Counted from the first letter of the stretch, positions 1-11,369 are shown. The stretch is DNA of 64,000 nucleotides from Trichobilharzia szidati (GCA_944472155.2 OX235271.1:94687256-94751255); one strand, 5' to 3'. Notes: generated from the sequence alone by a model not told the origin. Translations and numbers: made by a program.

Positions 1-1265
1 GAATTGGAAATCTTAATCCTCGGTGGATCACAGCGCTGGATAAGAATCACAGTCTATTGTTCTCAAGGCACTCAGCAATCTTCACTTGATTCACTAGAAG
101 TGGGAATTAAAAGCTTTTACAACACAAAATTCATCCAAATGAGATGGTCTCTGTTTACAGATCCATTGGCAGAATAACAAGTCATCATATAGCTGACTCT
201 ATGAAATTTCCAAGTTCACAACATAACACAGAAGTTATTTCAGGCTTTGGAATTTCGAAATGTTTTATGTTATCTTTGATACCTGCTGAGTGCGGATGCG
301 GGTGTCACAAAAACAGTCATCATTCTCCATTGACAACGACGCACAACAGTCTACTAAAATTTGTCGATTTTGAATCATGCGGGCTACGCCACTGAGAATG
401 AGCGTATATTTCAGTGATATTCACAAAGTATATTTTTTGTTGTAATTTTCTTATTTTATGATGAAGTCAATGTTTCATCAAAGTGTTTATCAGGTTAAAG
501 GGATGAACGAATTATCACAAGCCTTATAAGTATTGAATTCGTCTACACGAAAAATAAGGAGCTGCCATTCTACAGCCTATTTCACTATTAAAATCTATAC
601 CCTTGTAAACCCTAAAAGTCGCCGTGTGACTGACTAACCAGCAGTTATATGCATTAACAAGGATAATCAGTGTTTACATAGGCTAAAGCATAGGATAGTA
701 AAATAAGATTAAGAGATTATTGGTGTATATATTAATATTGCATTAACCAGCCATGTTCACTGTTGAGTTTACGCAGATAGATTATTAACTAGTGACACTC
801 ACAAATCTTTCTGGATAAAAAGAAAACGTTAATTAAACGCAAAGGATTATAGCCTGAGGAAGAAAGTATTGAACATTATCCTCTGAATATACATTCCTAG
901 AACTTTATCTTGATAAGAAAGACTATTACACATATCTATACTGGAGGGAGCCTATCTACCTAAAGTTGCATAATAGATTATTCTGAAAATGGTTATAGTA
1001 TTGATATTTCAACTGAGTTATTCTTATTGGCATTCAGTGTTGTTTCAATAACAGATACCAGTGATGTTATCGCATAAAAAGTATGAGAGTGTGTTCACTG
1101 GAAATTTGTTATTTTACTTTAATATTACGGGAATAATAAACTTGAAATAACATGTAGCCTGAAAGAATAAAGTAACCGAGTATTAGATCATTCATCGGAA
1201 GCATTTGATGTCATGTGCTAATTAAGCTATTTACAATGGTCTTATTTCAAATATTTAAACATTTG
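1..1265. other. AT-rich stretch, no gene seen
   Basis: I find no conserved protein motif, splice-flanked exon or recognisable repeat here. The one open frame (144-395, +) has no family resemblance and its composition matches the surrounding non-coding DNA. Confidence 0.5.
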
Positions 1266-1271
1266 TTCGTT

Positions 1272-1500
1272 GTGATCAGTGGCAGTTTTGTTAGAGAATA
1301 TTTGGAAACCTGGAAGTAGTGGACAGCTGTCTCACCCTTTTCTGAGACTCTTCAGAAGTACGCACCCATTCTCCCCATCAGATATAGAACCTCCAACCTT
1401 CAGGTCATGAGGTGAGTTCGTCAACTATTCAGCCAACGGGATGGAGTTCAGTGTTCCATCGATTCCAGATTCTGTCATTTCGAGACATATAGCGCAACCA
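1272..1500 (-). mobile_element. SINE-A, degenerate, minus strand
   Basis: On the minus strand this matches the SINE-A order: 5' leader, tRNA-like head, hammerhead-like block, then the tail ending in the reverse of 'TTAGAGAATATTTGGAAACC'. The hammerhead core reads CUGAAGA (C3 kept), but the GAAA block has decayed to GAGA. It lies head-to-head with another degenerate copy at 1598-1796. No clear TSD remains, so this looks like an old insertion. Confidence 0.65.
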
Positions 1501-1597
1501 AGAGGTAATATTGTCTGGGATTATTTTTCCTGATGCTCAGGTTGGTGGACCCCGCTGACCACGACCTCCAACCAGAATCACAAGCAACTTCAACCTG

Positions 1598-1796
1598 GAT
1601 TTCGTCCCAGTCGCTGGATGGTCAACGAGCACGCCTCGTAACCTGAAGGCCCTAGCTTTGACTCTTGTCGAAGAGTCACAAATAAAGACGAAATAGTTGT
1701 ATAGTAACTCCAGGTTTTCAGTGGTTCTCTAAGTGAAGTCAGTTCCTGATCAACCTTAAAATCAATTATATCCCTGTAAACCAACACTTGGAAATG
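1598..1796 (+). mobile_element. SINE-A, degenerate, plus strand
   Basis: A decayed tRNA-like head ('GTCGCTGGATGGTCAACGAG') is followed by a hammerhead-like GACGAAA block and the family tail ('GTGGTTCTCTAAGTGAAGTC'), ending near 'AACCAACACTTG'. It forms an inverted pair with the copy at 1272-1500. The B box is badly damaged. Confidence 0.65.
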
Positions 1797-1799
1797 GTA

Positions 1800-3015
1800 G
1801 TTCTTTCGGAATCTAATAGAGGGTCAGTTAGAATGAATAAAATCTCTCTACTTGCAGTCATCATGTTTTGTAGTCTGTTTTTAAAGGTGAAACTGATAAA
1901 AAGTCTGTTGGCCAGTAAGTTCTAAATTCGTGGTCTGTATCTCTGTTGAGTGAGACGCCACACCGAACTGTTTAGCAAGTTCTTATTTCATTTTAACCAC
2001 ACAGCTTTCTTAAAATATCAACAATATACTGACTGCTTTGAAAACAATTCTCATTACGTAGTAAAACTAACTGAACTGTGGATATTCAAACTCACGAAAT
2101 ATACTCACTACTTTATCAATAAAAATGAGAATTTAATTGTCTATAACCTCTGAAGTGCTTTATCATTAAACTGTACAATTGTATTTATATTTTTATGATT
2201 TGATAAAAGGAAGGAGAGATATCGAAGTGCTTCTTATATAAGAATAATGACGATTGAAAATACTTGATTACAAAAGATATAAATTAGGTCAAGTGGTGTT
2301 GTAAAAAATTACTGTACTGAAAGTAATAATGTCGAAAGTAACGATATTAAGCGGAAGAAAGTCATTCTCAAAAGGGGGGAGGGAGAAAAATAAATGGGTT
2401 TCTCGAAGCCATTTTTAGCGACAAAATGTAGGCTTAAGAGGCTTTTTCTTAATTTGGCCGCTTAAATCATATTAAAACACTAATCAAGTGAAACAAAATC
2501 ACCTGAATCCACTAGATGTTCGCAAATAGATGACTTTGTCGTCCAGTGTTCAATTGCCTTCAGCCAAAAAAGATAATGTTATTTTCTGAGTGGTGGCTAG
2601 CATCAAAGTCTGTAGACCGTTTAAACATATTTAGGATCAATAAGCTGAATGCCCCTGCATTCCAGGTACTAATAATTTTTTTTATTAAGTCATGGTCGAT
2701 TTACTACCAGTTAACGGGATGCAGACACAATCAGTTCTGGACTGCTAAATTTAACAAAAGACCCCATTATTTTGGTACAGTAAAACAAACAAAGAGAAAT
2801 TCACAAATTTCAGTAAATAGTAACTAGGATAATGTTCATCAACAATGTTAGATTGCAAGATTAACTGAAGATAGAATGATTGTTTCAATAGTAGTATTTG
2901 CAATGGATCAATGCATTTCAATAGATATTTAAGCTGCAGTAACTCCCAGCCCACACTATTTGACGTATACTCAATAAGCGTTTGAGTAAGTGAAAATGTG
3001 TCAGTTATTATTTGT
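1800..3015. other. AT-rich stretch, no gene seen
   Basis: It contains only short open frames (1950-2153, 2546-2827) with low-complexity composition and no motif. A G-rich run (AAAAGGGGGGAGGGAG) occurs near 2370. No repeat family described elsewhere in this window was recognised. Confidence 0.45.
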
Positions 3016-3017
3016 TT

Positions 3018-3338
3018 TTAATTCGAATTCGATTTTCCCGTTGATTGGTTTGTCCGAAATGTCCATCCTCTGGTGCCCTAGGTGGTCTAATGGATAAGGC
3101 TTTACTGTTTGGAGAAGTCTCAATGGGAAAACTATCACTCACTGAGGAATGCAGGCATATACGTCTGACGAGTTCCGAGAACAAGACGAAATGCGCTTCC
3201 TGTATTCCACTGCTAGTCACCACCCATCAAATTACTTCAAGTTAATCCTCAGACATCGTCGAACCATCTGTACGAGGAGGTTAAATGTCAACATTTTGGC
3301 CAAATCAACCAATAAGAAAACAAAATTGAATTAAAAGC
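3018..3338 (+). mobile_element. Sm-alpha-type hammerhead SINE
   Basis: The element opens with an inverted piece of its own tail (3018-3060, 'TTTTCCCGTTGATTGG' and following). A tRNA-like head with an A-box-like TGGTCTAATGG near 3083 comes next, then a hammerhead at 3159-3206, the conserved 'CCACTGCTAGTCACCA', and the tail ending 'AAAATTGAATTAAA'. The B box is eroded, so pol III activity of this copy is doubtful. The assignment rests on the Sm-alpha hammerhead repeat known from schistosomes and on the sister copies in this window. Confidence 0.85.
3159..3206 (+). ncRNA. Hammerhead ribozyme motif (Sm-alpha copy)
   Basis: The core CUGACGA (consensus CUGANGA, with C3 present) and the downstream GAAA are both there. 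Stem I pairs ATACG with TGTAT. Stem III is the tiny ATGCGC type ending before the cleavage triplet. Stem II has been altered by indels to GUUC-CGA-GAAC followed by extra bases, so activity is uncertain although the core bases are correct. Confidence 0.6.
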
Positions 3339-3539
3339 AAACATGGTTTGAACTTTGTTTACAAACGTTTCCTGATAACTCTTCGAGAAAAGGAAATGTG
3401 GTCTACTAAATATCGTGCATAGACTATATCACAAAATGCATACATTAAGCTATCTAATAAGCATCGGTGGGGCTGTCGGAACACAGGGATCAGAGTAAAT
3501 TAGAGATGACACGTTGCACTGAGACAGGTAATTGTTATT

Positions 3540-4200
3540 ACTTATTATTACCTTGGGTTTAGAGTGGAACCTAGAGCTTCAACAGTACATTTGAATTTCA
3601 TCGTGTTCTCTGTAGTTCCCTTTAGCGGGCTCGACGAATACTCATACGCTTTTATTTCCTCCCATTTACATCATATTACCTATGTCACTCTCTGACTCAC
3701 GTCCAACTCGTCGTTTCCCACTCGGGTTCCATTCGAGGGCCTGCCTAGCGGTGATGCCACTCAACAGTCTCCTCAGTGTGTGTCCGACCCATCTCCATTT
3801 CCTTCGGTATATTTGTTGGGCAATTGTCTTCCCGTTGGTCTGTTCCCAAACTTCCACGCTGTTTACCCTTTCTCCCCATCTAATCATCACTTTGGAACCG
3901 GCGAAGATGGCTGCTGATGAAATTCTGCAGCATGATGTTGGAGATGCTTTAGTTGATGCGCCAAGTGTCTGGACCATTTGGAGGCACTGAATTGACATGA
4001 GTGTTGAAAATCAGAATCTTGTTCTTAATGCTGATTGGAGCAGATTTCCACACTGATTTCCGATTAATGGATGTCTTGTTTGTTCTGTCCTGTGTGGCTT
4101 TAACATCTTCATCTGTGCCGCTTGTAGCTGAAAGGATGCTGCTCAAATAAGTGAAAGAAGTGAACTCGTCGGAATTTCTTCTGTTGATAGTGGTTGATGC
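3540..4200 (-). pseudogene. RTE-type retrotransposon 3' fragment
   Basis: Read on the minus strand this is the C-terminal region of an RTE reverse transcriptase. An open segment (3998-3666) holds the family's WRWVGHTLRR block followed by ITARQALEWNPSGKRRVGR. The part at 4200-4000 matches the preceding thumb region, with frame breaks (T-region then 'RTNKTSINRKSVWKSAPISI'). The left end carries the family's 3' tail next to 'TTATTATTA'. The endonuclease and catalytic palm are absent, so this is a dead 5'-truncated copy. The same block occurs at 23.2 kb, 42.7 kb, 57.6 kb and 60.1 kb. Confidence 0.85.
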
Positions 4201-5260
4201 TTAGATAATTATTTTTTTCATATTTATTCGAAAGTAAGAAGTAGTGACAGCATAAAACCTAGTTTCACATTTAATTACCCTATCTTTTTATTTGTACATT
4301 GAACTGCATTTGGCTTAAGAACTCATTAAAATGGTGTCACCTCAGTAGCTCCAACTACTTAACACATCTCACAAGATATGACTTTTTCCACAATGTATTC
4401 GAAAATGAACGTTGTGCACTGGACACACATGGCTACAAAAGAAGCGTTTTAATTCATAAGTACGCAAATAATTATGATAAGTAACAATGCATCTTTTAGT
4501 TCAGTTAAATATGCTGATAAATTTGGAATCCTGTTTTGAAGTATCGTATTATTCTTTAATAAAGCATAGTTGGTTTTTATATACAAAGGAAATTTGAGTG
4601 CATCAGTATGAGCTGAAGTGCATGTTTTCCCTTTCTGTTATTCATTTTGTTCCACAACAATAATAATATATCCAGTGAACCTATATTAGACGTATATACA
4701 CTGAGAATACTGAAATATATGACCTCATTTATGACCTATAGACTGTGACCCTTTTACTTGCGGTTACAAAGCAAAGTTGACTAAATTGCCAACCCGAACT
4801 TATACTGCCATGGATACTATTCATGATTTTCTGTTTCAAAAGTGTAGAAGGAATACAGTCCCCTTTTGATTTGAACCGTGTAACTGAAAAAAGACATTCG
4901 AGTTGTCAAATTTCAAGCTGAATACCACAAAACTATTCTTTAATACTTAGTAGAAATGGTTGGAAGTAGATTCGCAGGTATTAAAAAGCCAAAATCTGAT
5001 TTTGTTTTTTATGTTAATGATTTAAACTTTCTTATTTCACGCATTAAGCATTCTTGACATATTTGATGTTTCCGGTTCTACTACCGGAAAAAGTAATTTA
5101 CTTATATAATAGTTTCCTAGATATGGGTTAAATGAAGGTAAATATAACGGATTCAGTATTACATGTTGAAAAGATGTTCCTAGGCTATAAATAACTGACT
5201 AGGAATTAGTTAGTCTTATTCTAACTTATTACTAGGATACTTCGGTTTATTAAAGTCACT
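4201..5260. other. AT-rich stretch, no gene seen
   Basis: No protein motif, tRNA-like head or hammerhead core was found here. Short open frames such as 4299-4484 look like chance. Confidence 0.45.
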
Positions 5261-5261
5261 T

Positions 5262-5958
5262 TATTTAATTGAATTTTATAATTTCCCGTCGATTGACTGG
5301 ACCGAAGTACTCGGTCTCAGGTTGACATGTCGGCTTCTTGTGCAGATGCTTCGACGATGTCTGGGCATGTAATTAGAATTTAATTGGTGGATGGTGACTA
5401 GCAGTGGAATCCAGGATGCGCATTTCGTCCTATTTGGAACTCGTCATATAAATGTACTGCCATTCGCCAGTGAGTGATGATGATGTTCCCATCGAGGCTC
5501 GAACCCAGTGCCCATAGTTTCAAACGCCAAAGGGTTATTCACTGGACCACTTGGGCCAAAGAGGACGAAATACGCATCCTGGATTCCACTGCTAGTCACC
5601 ATACACCAATTAAATTCTGATTACATGCCTAGACATCGTCGAAGCATCTTCACAAGAAGCCGACGTGTCAACCTGAGACCGAGCACTTCGGGCCAAACAA
5701 TCGACGAGAAAATCTAAAATTCAATTAAATAATTAATATGACCTGTTGCACAAGAGGTGGCTCTCGTGGCCCAAGTGGTCTAGTGGATAACACTTTGGCG
5801 TTTGAAACTATGGACACTGGGTTTGAGCCTCGGTGGGAACATCATCATCACTTACTGGTGAATGCAGGCACATCCAGATGACGAGTCACAAATCGGACGA
5901 AATGCGCCTTGTCCTGGATTCTACTGCTAGTCACCATAGACCAATTATATTTATGTGA
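5262..5958. mobile_element. Sm-alpha cluster (three partial copies)
   Basis: 5262-5556 is a minus-strand copy with tail, hammerhead-like block (5409-5452) and tRNA-like head. 5557-5730 is a plus-strand 3' half beginning inside the hammerhead (GACGAAA) and running through the tail 'AAAATTCAATTAAAT'. 5755-5958 is a plus-strand head with A box TGGTCTAGTGG and B-box-like GGTTTGAGCC, followed by a hammerhead. The first two pieces share a junction and form a large inverted repeat, the arrangement also seen at 10817-11369. Confidence 0.85.
5872..5919 (+). ncRNA. Hammerhead-like motif (Sm-alpha, C3 changed)
   Basis: Stem I is perfect (ATCCAG with CTGGAT) and the cleavage triplet is GTC. The core reads AUGACGA, so the catalytic C3 is replaced by A. 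Stem II (GTCA..CGGAC) is weakened. Known hammerhead chemistry needs C3 to pair with G8, so this copy is probably inactive. Confidence 0.7.
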
Positions 5959-5959
5959 C

Positions 5960-6820
5960 TGTTCTTATGGAATTCACCCTTAATTCTAGTTATTTTGTAT
6001 AAGACGAAAGGTTTCTGTAGTCTTAAGTGAGATTTGTAATTTGCAAATTTATTCTCAATGTACACAGTTCGAAGTGAGATTTCACCACTGTTTCATTTAG
6101 AAACGTAACTATTCAGGAGATAATTTGCGATCGACAGTTTTAATCATGGAATCAAGCATAAATACATATAATCATATACTACTGATTGATTGAGATGAGT
6201 AGTTGTGTACTGCTTGCTTCAACCAGCAGTACTTGCTAACTAGATTGAAGTGAACTAATTTTCAAAACCACGAACTGATTTGCAAATCGCAGCTGTGATT
6301 TATAGTGTCACTAGTTCGCCCCAATTATCTAGCCGAGAATTCAAGTGGTTTGAACTGATTCAACTCAAAGAGCTGTGTCAAACCAGATACACCTCTGATG
6401 ACCTTGGCCAGCGAAACGACCGTCCAGTGTTTAGATCACTTCAATTCACCTAGCAAACACAACATTTTGATGTGAGTGATATCAAACTACTCATCTCAAC
6501 CATCTAGTAGTATATTAGTTGTATACAGCTGTCCTAACCATTGTAAAGTTTTGTTGGTTTAGTTACATTTCCTAACTTCAGGAGAATTAAAAAATGTGAT
6601 GCTTCATGAGTTTACATAACCAAGAAGTTTCACTTGAACTTCTGTATCATCAGTCTCACAGCATCTGTGCAAATATATCTTAGATCTTTAAATTGGATCG
6701 TCAAATGGTATTTCATTAGAAATCCTTTCTAATTCAGTGTATCCATGGTTTCATAATTATTTATCTTAATTCGTAAAATTGTTTTCATAAACAAAAAACT
6801 TGGAATTTTTAGCTGTTGGT
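5960..6820. other. Non-coding stretch, nothing recognised
   Basis: No coding motif or known repeat family of this window was identified. Two similar phrases ('GATTGAGATGAGTAG' near 6188 and its inverse near 6487) may mark an old inverted repeat of about 300 bp span, but I could not define it. Confidence 0.4.
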
Positions 6821-6835
6821 TTATTCAAGGATTTG

Positions 6836-7065
6836 GTTGTCGGGTTTCATTATGAGCTGACATCAGTTAGAGAAACATTGGTAAACCTGCAGGGAGTACT
6901 GCACAGCTCTTTCGTCCTGGATTGTTCACAGTACGCCACCAAAATAGGGCGATACAGTAGTCCAGTACTCCCTGCAGGTTTTCCAATGGTTCTCTAACTG
7001 ATATCAGCTTATGTTGAAATCCTACAACCAATCAAACAAAATCCCTACAAAACCAATACTTGAAA
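6836..7065. mobile_element. Palindromic SINE-A with 14-bp TSD
   Basis: The direct repeat TATTCAAGGATTTG flanks the insertion (6822-6835 and 7066-7079). Inside, the left arm is the inverted SINE-A tail ('GAGCTGACATCAGTTAGAG') and the right arm the same tail in plus orientation ('CTCTAACTGATATCAGCTTA'). The centre holds an inverted hammerhead block (CTTTCGTCC). The tRNA-like head is almost gone. It is therefore a foldback derivative inserted as one unit. Confidence 0.85.
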
Positions 7066-7079
7066 ATATTCAAGGATTT

Positions 7080-7590
7080 GTTTACCCTATCTATTATTAT
7101 TATTGTTATTATTTCTGCTTTGAGGGGTTCATTAAACCGTGTCACTTTATTTATGTCCACAAGGATTGTTCAGATAGTGTTAATTCTGCAGATAACAAAT
7201 GAAGAAAATATGATTGTAACTTGCTCTACTGCATTCTCCTCCTTTCCTGCAAATCTTTCTGTTAATTACTCGTCTTCTGAGCGTTCCTTATATAAATGAA
7301 TGTAATTGTTTTTATTTGACCTAATTAACTATATGGATGTTACTATTCCCCTTTTTGGAAGGTAAATTCTGTCATACAAACAAAACAAAAATAAACAAAT
7401 AAATACATTTCCCAAAGGTAAATTTTCACGCAGAGGAAGAAAGAAAACTACTACTAGTGCTGAAGTTTTGTCCACACACACACGGATGTTTATTAGAGAT
7501 AAAAATAAATGTTTTTGAGTACTCAAACGTTGAGAAGGGTTTAACGGTTGTTGTTCAACAATATGCAGATACTAACTAAGCGTATTACGT
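7080..7590. other. Non-coding stretch with simple TAT/ATT runs
   Basis: A (TAT)n-like run lies near 7090-7110. The short open frames here lack motifs and are treated as chance. Confidence 0.4.
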
Positions 7591-7603
7591 TTATTTATAA
7601 CTT

Positions 7604-7847
7604 TTTTTTCCCTTCACGTTCCCCAGTGGAACATAGGGCTTCAAGCTAGTGGCTTGAAGTTTCTGTAGCAGTGTTTATTTTACAGGATGGGGTAGCCTCA
7701 TGTTGCTAGCCTCATGTCCAACCTTTCCTCTTCACCAGCATTATTTCTGGCTTAGCGAGGTAAAGAAGTGCGTCCAGTGGCCGGGAATCGAACCCCGGAC
7801 CATGTGCATGGTCGGCGAGCGTCCTAACCGCTATGCCACCGACACAC
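7604..7847 (-). mobile_element. SINE-B with TSD and A-tail
   Basis: On the minus strand the tRNA-like head has A box TGGCATAGCGG and B box GGTTCGATTCC. The body is 'CTTTACCTCGCTAAGCCAG', and the tail 'CTTGAAGCCCTATGTTCC' ends in eight As. The near-perfect 13-bp direct repeat TTAT[T/C]TATAACTT flanks it (7591-7603 and 7848-7860). The tail resembles the RTE 3' end at 59.84 kb, which suggests RTE-driven copying. Confidence 0.9.
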
Positions 7848-7860
7848 TTATCTATAACTT

Positions 7861-8435
7861 AGTAGTAAGTTAATTAGTCAAGTAAGAGTGAAACTTTGTT
7901 TTTCATGTGGAAGAAATGCAAAAGTCAGATGATTTCCTAGTTTCATGGTAACTGCAGAACACATAGTTTGATAACAGAGTCCACACTGTTATTCAAAACA
8001 TCATCAGGACTAACTTTAGGAAGATGCTAGTAATCCGAATTTCTATGCACTTAAGTTGATAGCTTATTTTGCTAACCTCTGGCATTAATACAGTTATGTT
8101 GTAACCTCTTGTAGACTTATTTTGTGTTGTTTAAAAAAAATAAATTATGTTGTCGTCAACACACCTAGTGACTGCTTACCGAACTGAATACCAGACTTCT
8201 AAACATCCTCTTTCAACTACCCAAAAATGTCCAGTTGCATTCATGTCCCCAGTTGTATGCTGTTACGAGCAGACGTGAAATAGAACTTTTTGCTGTTTGG
8301 GACCCTTGAAATCTTTTGAAACTATCAACAGACAGAACAGTTTAGTTATTATTACTATTATTATTATCTCAAGTTTGACGGGACAATTACTATCTGACTT
8401 CTATAACCCAATTTAAATGCTCAGATAGTAATTAT
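7861..8435. other. Non-coding stretch, nothing firm
   Basis: An (ATT)n run near 8345-8370 may be a residual LINE tail. Just downstream a weak match to the PLE C-terminus begins. No gene was seen. Confidence 0.4.
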
Positions 8436-8439
8436 CAGT

Positions 8440-9200
8440 CTATTCCCCCCCTGGTAACTTGATGTCTTTGGCCTCCCCTTCGTTCGGTTACGTTATATTT
8501 GGCCCTAACCCCTAATCATTTCGCTATAATGTGATTTTGCTTGTGACCACATTATTGCTCAGACCACCAGTTATTCATCTCATCTATATCTTGTCTTAAT
8601 TACGCAACTCCTTTCCCGCTCTATCCAAACACTTACTGTTTTTCAATGAACGAAATATTCCCATATTGAATCATAAGAAAAAGGCACAAACAGCGAAGAA
8701 AATTTTCTTTTCGACGATTCATTTTCATGAGCTGTACAACTGTAATTATAATTAACAAAGAAATCTTTAGACTAATCAGATACTGGTAAACTTTGTCTTT
8801 GAAAAATTCTATTATATAATGTAAGGTGTAAGAATGGATGACTAATTGTAAGTTGGAAAGGAGATAGAAGTTGGTATGACGTAATAAGTGTGAGATAATG
8901 ACTAATCAATAAGCTCGTGTATAATGTATAGGAACTAGTGGAAAGACTTACTGTTTTGTTTTGCTTAAACTTGAATCTTCTGTGTATAAACAAGTATAAT
9001 TTTTGAATACTGTTTATTAATTTTGGAGTCGTATGTCAACTGACATGCTATCACATTTGCGAGTACGTTAAAACTGTTCTGCACATAAACTTAAGTTAAT
9101 TAGGCTGTACGCAGACGATGAGAAGCCAATGAAATAAACGATGATAACTTCGAATTCTCAACAAACCGTTGGTTTTTGCTTTATTCAAAATCATCACTAT
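8440..9200 (+). mobile_element. PLE 3' region and terminal repeat (56-kb family)
   Basis: The start 'TTATCAGTCTATTCC...GGTAACT' corresponds to the last codons and stop of the PLE at 56.5 kb. The end (about 9000-9200) matches that element's terminal repeat: 'GATGAGAAGCCAATGAAATA' parallels the hammerhead-like block at 56752. The minus-strand patch at 8665-8745 resembles a second PLE terminal-repeat family also seen at 18.55 kb and 51.5 kb. No reverse transcriptase coding remains. Confidence 0.6.
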
Positions 9201-9204
9201 TGTT

Positions 9205-10485
9205 ACTTATTCTTACCAATGTAATGGCAGAAGACAATAAACTTAGTAAAGGTATGTTTATTTGGGATTTGTTATCTCTACATTGCAAAATTACGTACAC
9301 CTTAACTCAGAATCATCATCTGCACAGATCTTCCATGCTCTGCTACTTCTCTCCTTCGTATTGTGTTTCTTTGTCTTCCATTCTACTTCTGCAATGTTTT
9401 GCTGCAGTGCTAAATCATTTGCTTTTTTTGACGTCAAATTTATCTCCCTGCTAGTTGATATTTTTGTGCCGTGAACGTCTATTTATATACTACTGATAAG
9501 TCTTATCAGTAGCACACATCACACTGAGATCAGCATCAGCAAAAATCTCTTATTTATTTATGTTAGTTAATCATTTATTCAGTTGGTAATCATTTTTCGT
9601 TTAATTCATTCACTTTAGCCTTCTAACAAGCCATCTACTGACTATGTTGTTTACCCTGTGTATGATTAATCACCATTCTTTCAAAACATCAAACTTATTC
9701 TCTCAAGCGATGTATAAATAAGTTATTCAATCACTCACTCACTCACTCATTCACTCACAAACTTACATAAATCAAGAGGATAAAAATAAAACAGTTGGGA
9801 AGATGTTTCTAACAGACTATAGAATAATAGTGGTGTATTCATGAAGCCGTAAAAGCGATTATTAAAAAAAAGCAGAAGAATGGATAAGGAAGTTAGAAAA
9901 TGAAATTAGAAGTATACAGTCTTCTGGGAAAGGACATATATTCATTGTAAAAGTACAAGTCAATTCAGGAGACTAAATATGTTTCATTGAAAACACTTTC
10001 ATATAGCAAAACAAATATTTCGGAAAACAATTTATTTCTCTGTTGTATTGGTCAGGCTTTTCTTTACTCTCTCTCTTTCTGAAATATCGACAGTCTAAAC
10101 GCTTCAAAGATCTTGTTTTTAGGTAAATTCTTCTTTGTCTGTTTCCCCATCATAAAATTCTGATTGACGTTTGCAGGAGTGCTCGTGTAAAATCGCATAT
10201 ATTTTTCTTTCATTCAGTATTCATAAATTAATTCATCAAAACTCATAACATTTTACACCGAGAAATTTTGTTTTCACAGGAATTATTAATGATGAATTAT
10301 TTTTGTCTACTAATACAATTAATGAACAAAAACAGAGTGTCACATAAATAATGATATATAGTGTAAGTTTTCACACATATATATATATATATAACAGATT
10401 TAAGAGGCTACCAGTAAACATTTACTTACACAAAAGAATGATTGAGTTCAAAATGTGATCCCCATAACATTCTGTAATCCCTAGA
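9205..10485. other. Non-coding stretch with microsatellites
   Basis: It contains a CACT-rich tandem run (about 9728-9757) and a (TA)n run (about 10375-10392). The open frames at 9176-9474 overlap each other in two frames and show no family match. Confidence 0.45.
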
Positions 10486-10489
10486 AACT

Positions 10490-10740
10490 GGTTAGTCATA
10501 TCTGGGTTGGAGAATCACTGGAAAACCAGACATTTGAAATTTATGGCTTAAAACATGAAGGCCCTGAGTCCGACCCTTTATGTGTTTATGGGTGCATGCT
10601 GCTGGAAAGTACCGAACAAGGGTAGAATAGCTGTCCATTGCTCCCAAATCTTCATTGGTCCTCTAACTAATGCCTACCTGTGATCAAAACTGTAACCAAT
10701 GCAACCTGCAACCAGCATTTGGAATATATACACATAGTCT
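10490..10740 (+). mobile_element. SINE-A, degenerate foldback copy
   Basis: The left arm ('GTTGGAGAATCACTGGAAAA') is the inverted tail. The centre has a decayed B box (GAGTCCGACCC) and hammerhead remnant. The right side carries 'CCTCTAACTAATGCC' and 'GTAACCAATGCAACC' of the tail. The order agrees with intact SINE-A copies. No TSD could be fixed. Confidence 0.55.
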
Positions 10741-10816
10741 TGACTCAGAGTGCTCGTTTCCTATACTATAATAAGCACAAAGCCGTTAATTTTCATGACG
10801 GTTATAATAGTTTCAG

Positions 10817-11369
10817 ATTTTAACTGGTGGATGGTGACTAGCAGTGGGATCCAGGATGCGCATTTCGTCCTATTTGGGACTCATCATCTGAATGTACTTG
10901 CATTCACCAGTGAGTGATGATGATGTTCACACTGAGCCTCGAACCCAGTGCCCCTGGTTTCAAACGCCAAAGCGTTATCCACTATACCACTTGAGCCACG
11001 AGAGCCACCTCTTGTGCGACGGGTCATATTAATTATATAATTGAATTTTAGATTTTCCCGTCGATTGATTGGACCGAAGTGCTTGGTCTCATTTGTACAT
11101 GTCGGCTTCTTGTGCAGATGCTTCGACGATATTTGGGCATGTAATTAGAATTTAATTGGTGGATGGTGACTAACAGTGGAATCCAGGATGCGCATTTCGT
11201 CCTTTTTAGGTTCGAGCCTCGGTGGGGACATAGCTAGTCACCATACACCAATTAACTTCTAATTACATGCTCTGACATCGTCGAAGCATCTGCACAAGAA
11301 GCCGACATGTCAACCTGAGATCGAGCACTTCGGTCCAATCAATCGACGGGAAAATCTAAAATTCAATTA
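10817..11369. mobile_element. Composite Sm-alpha unit with one TSD pair
   Basis: An 11-bp direct repeat AATAGTTTCAG lies at 10806-10816 and 11370-11380, so the whole block appears to have inserted as one unit. Inside are a minus-strand copy (tail end, hammerhead 10849-10893, B box GGCTCGAACCC read on the opposite strand, A box), then a minus-strand tail with hammerhead start (about 11040-11210), then a plus-strand tail with its end 'AAAATTCAATTA'. Multimeric inserts would fit copying from concatemeric or circular RNA, which is inference. Confidence 0.85.
10849..10893 (-). ncRNA. Hammerhead-like motif (Sm-alpha, C3 changed)
   Basis: Stem I pairs ATTCAG with CTGGAT (one G-U pair). Stem II is GUCC/GGAC with loop CAAAUA, followed by GAAA. 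Stem III is the self-complementary AUGCGCAU and the cleavage triplet is AUC. Everything fits the schistosome hammerhead except the core, AUGAUGA in place of CUGAUGA (C3 to A). Confidence 0.8.

Noticed and set aside
5268..5730. Inverted repeat as a replication or recombination site
   Set aside because: Both arms are recognisable Sm-alpha tails, so repeat insertion explains the symmetry.
7748..7846. Possible tRNA gene on the minus strand
   Set aside because: It is the SINE-B head, bounded by the element's TSD and continued by the SINE body.
9176..9474. Overlapping hydrophobic frames
   Set aside because: Two frames are open at once over a T-rich stretch, which is typical of composition and not of coding; no splice or start context.
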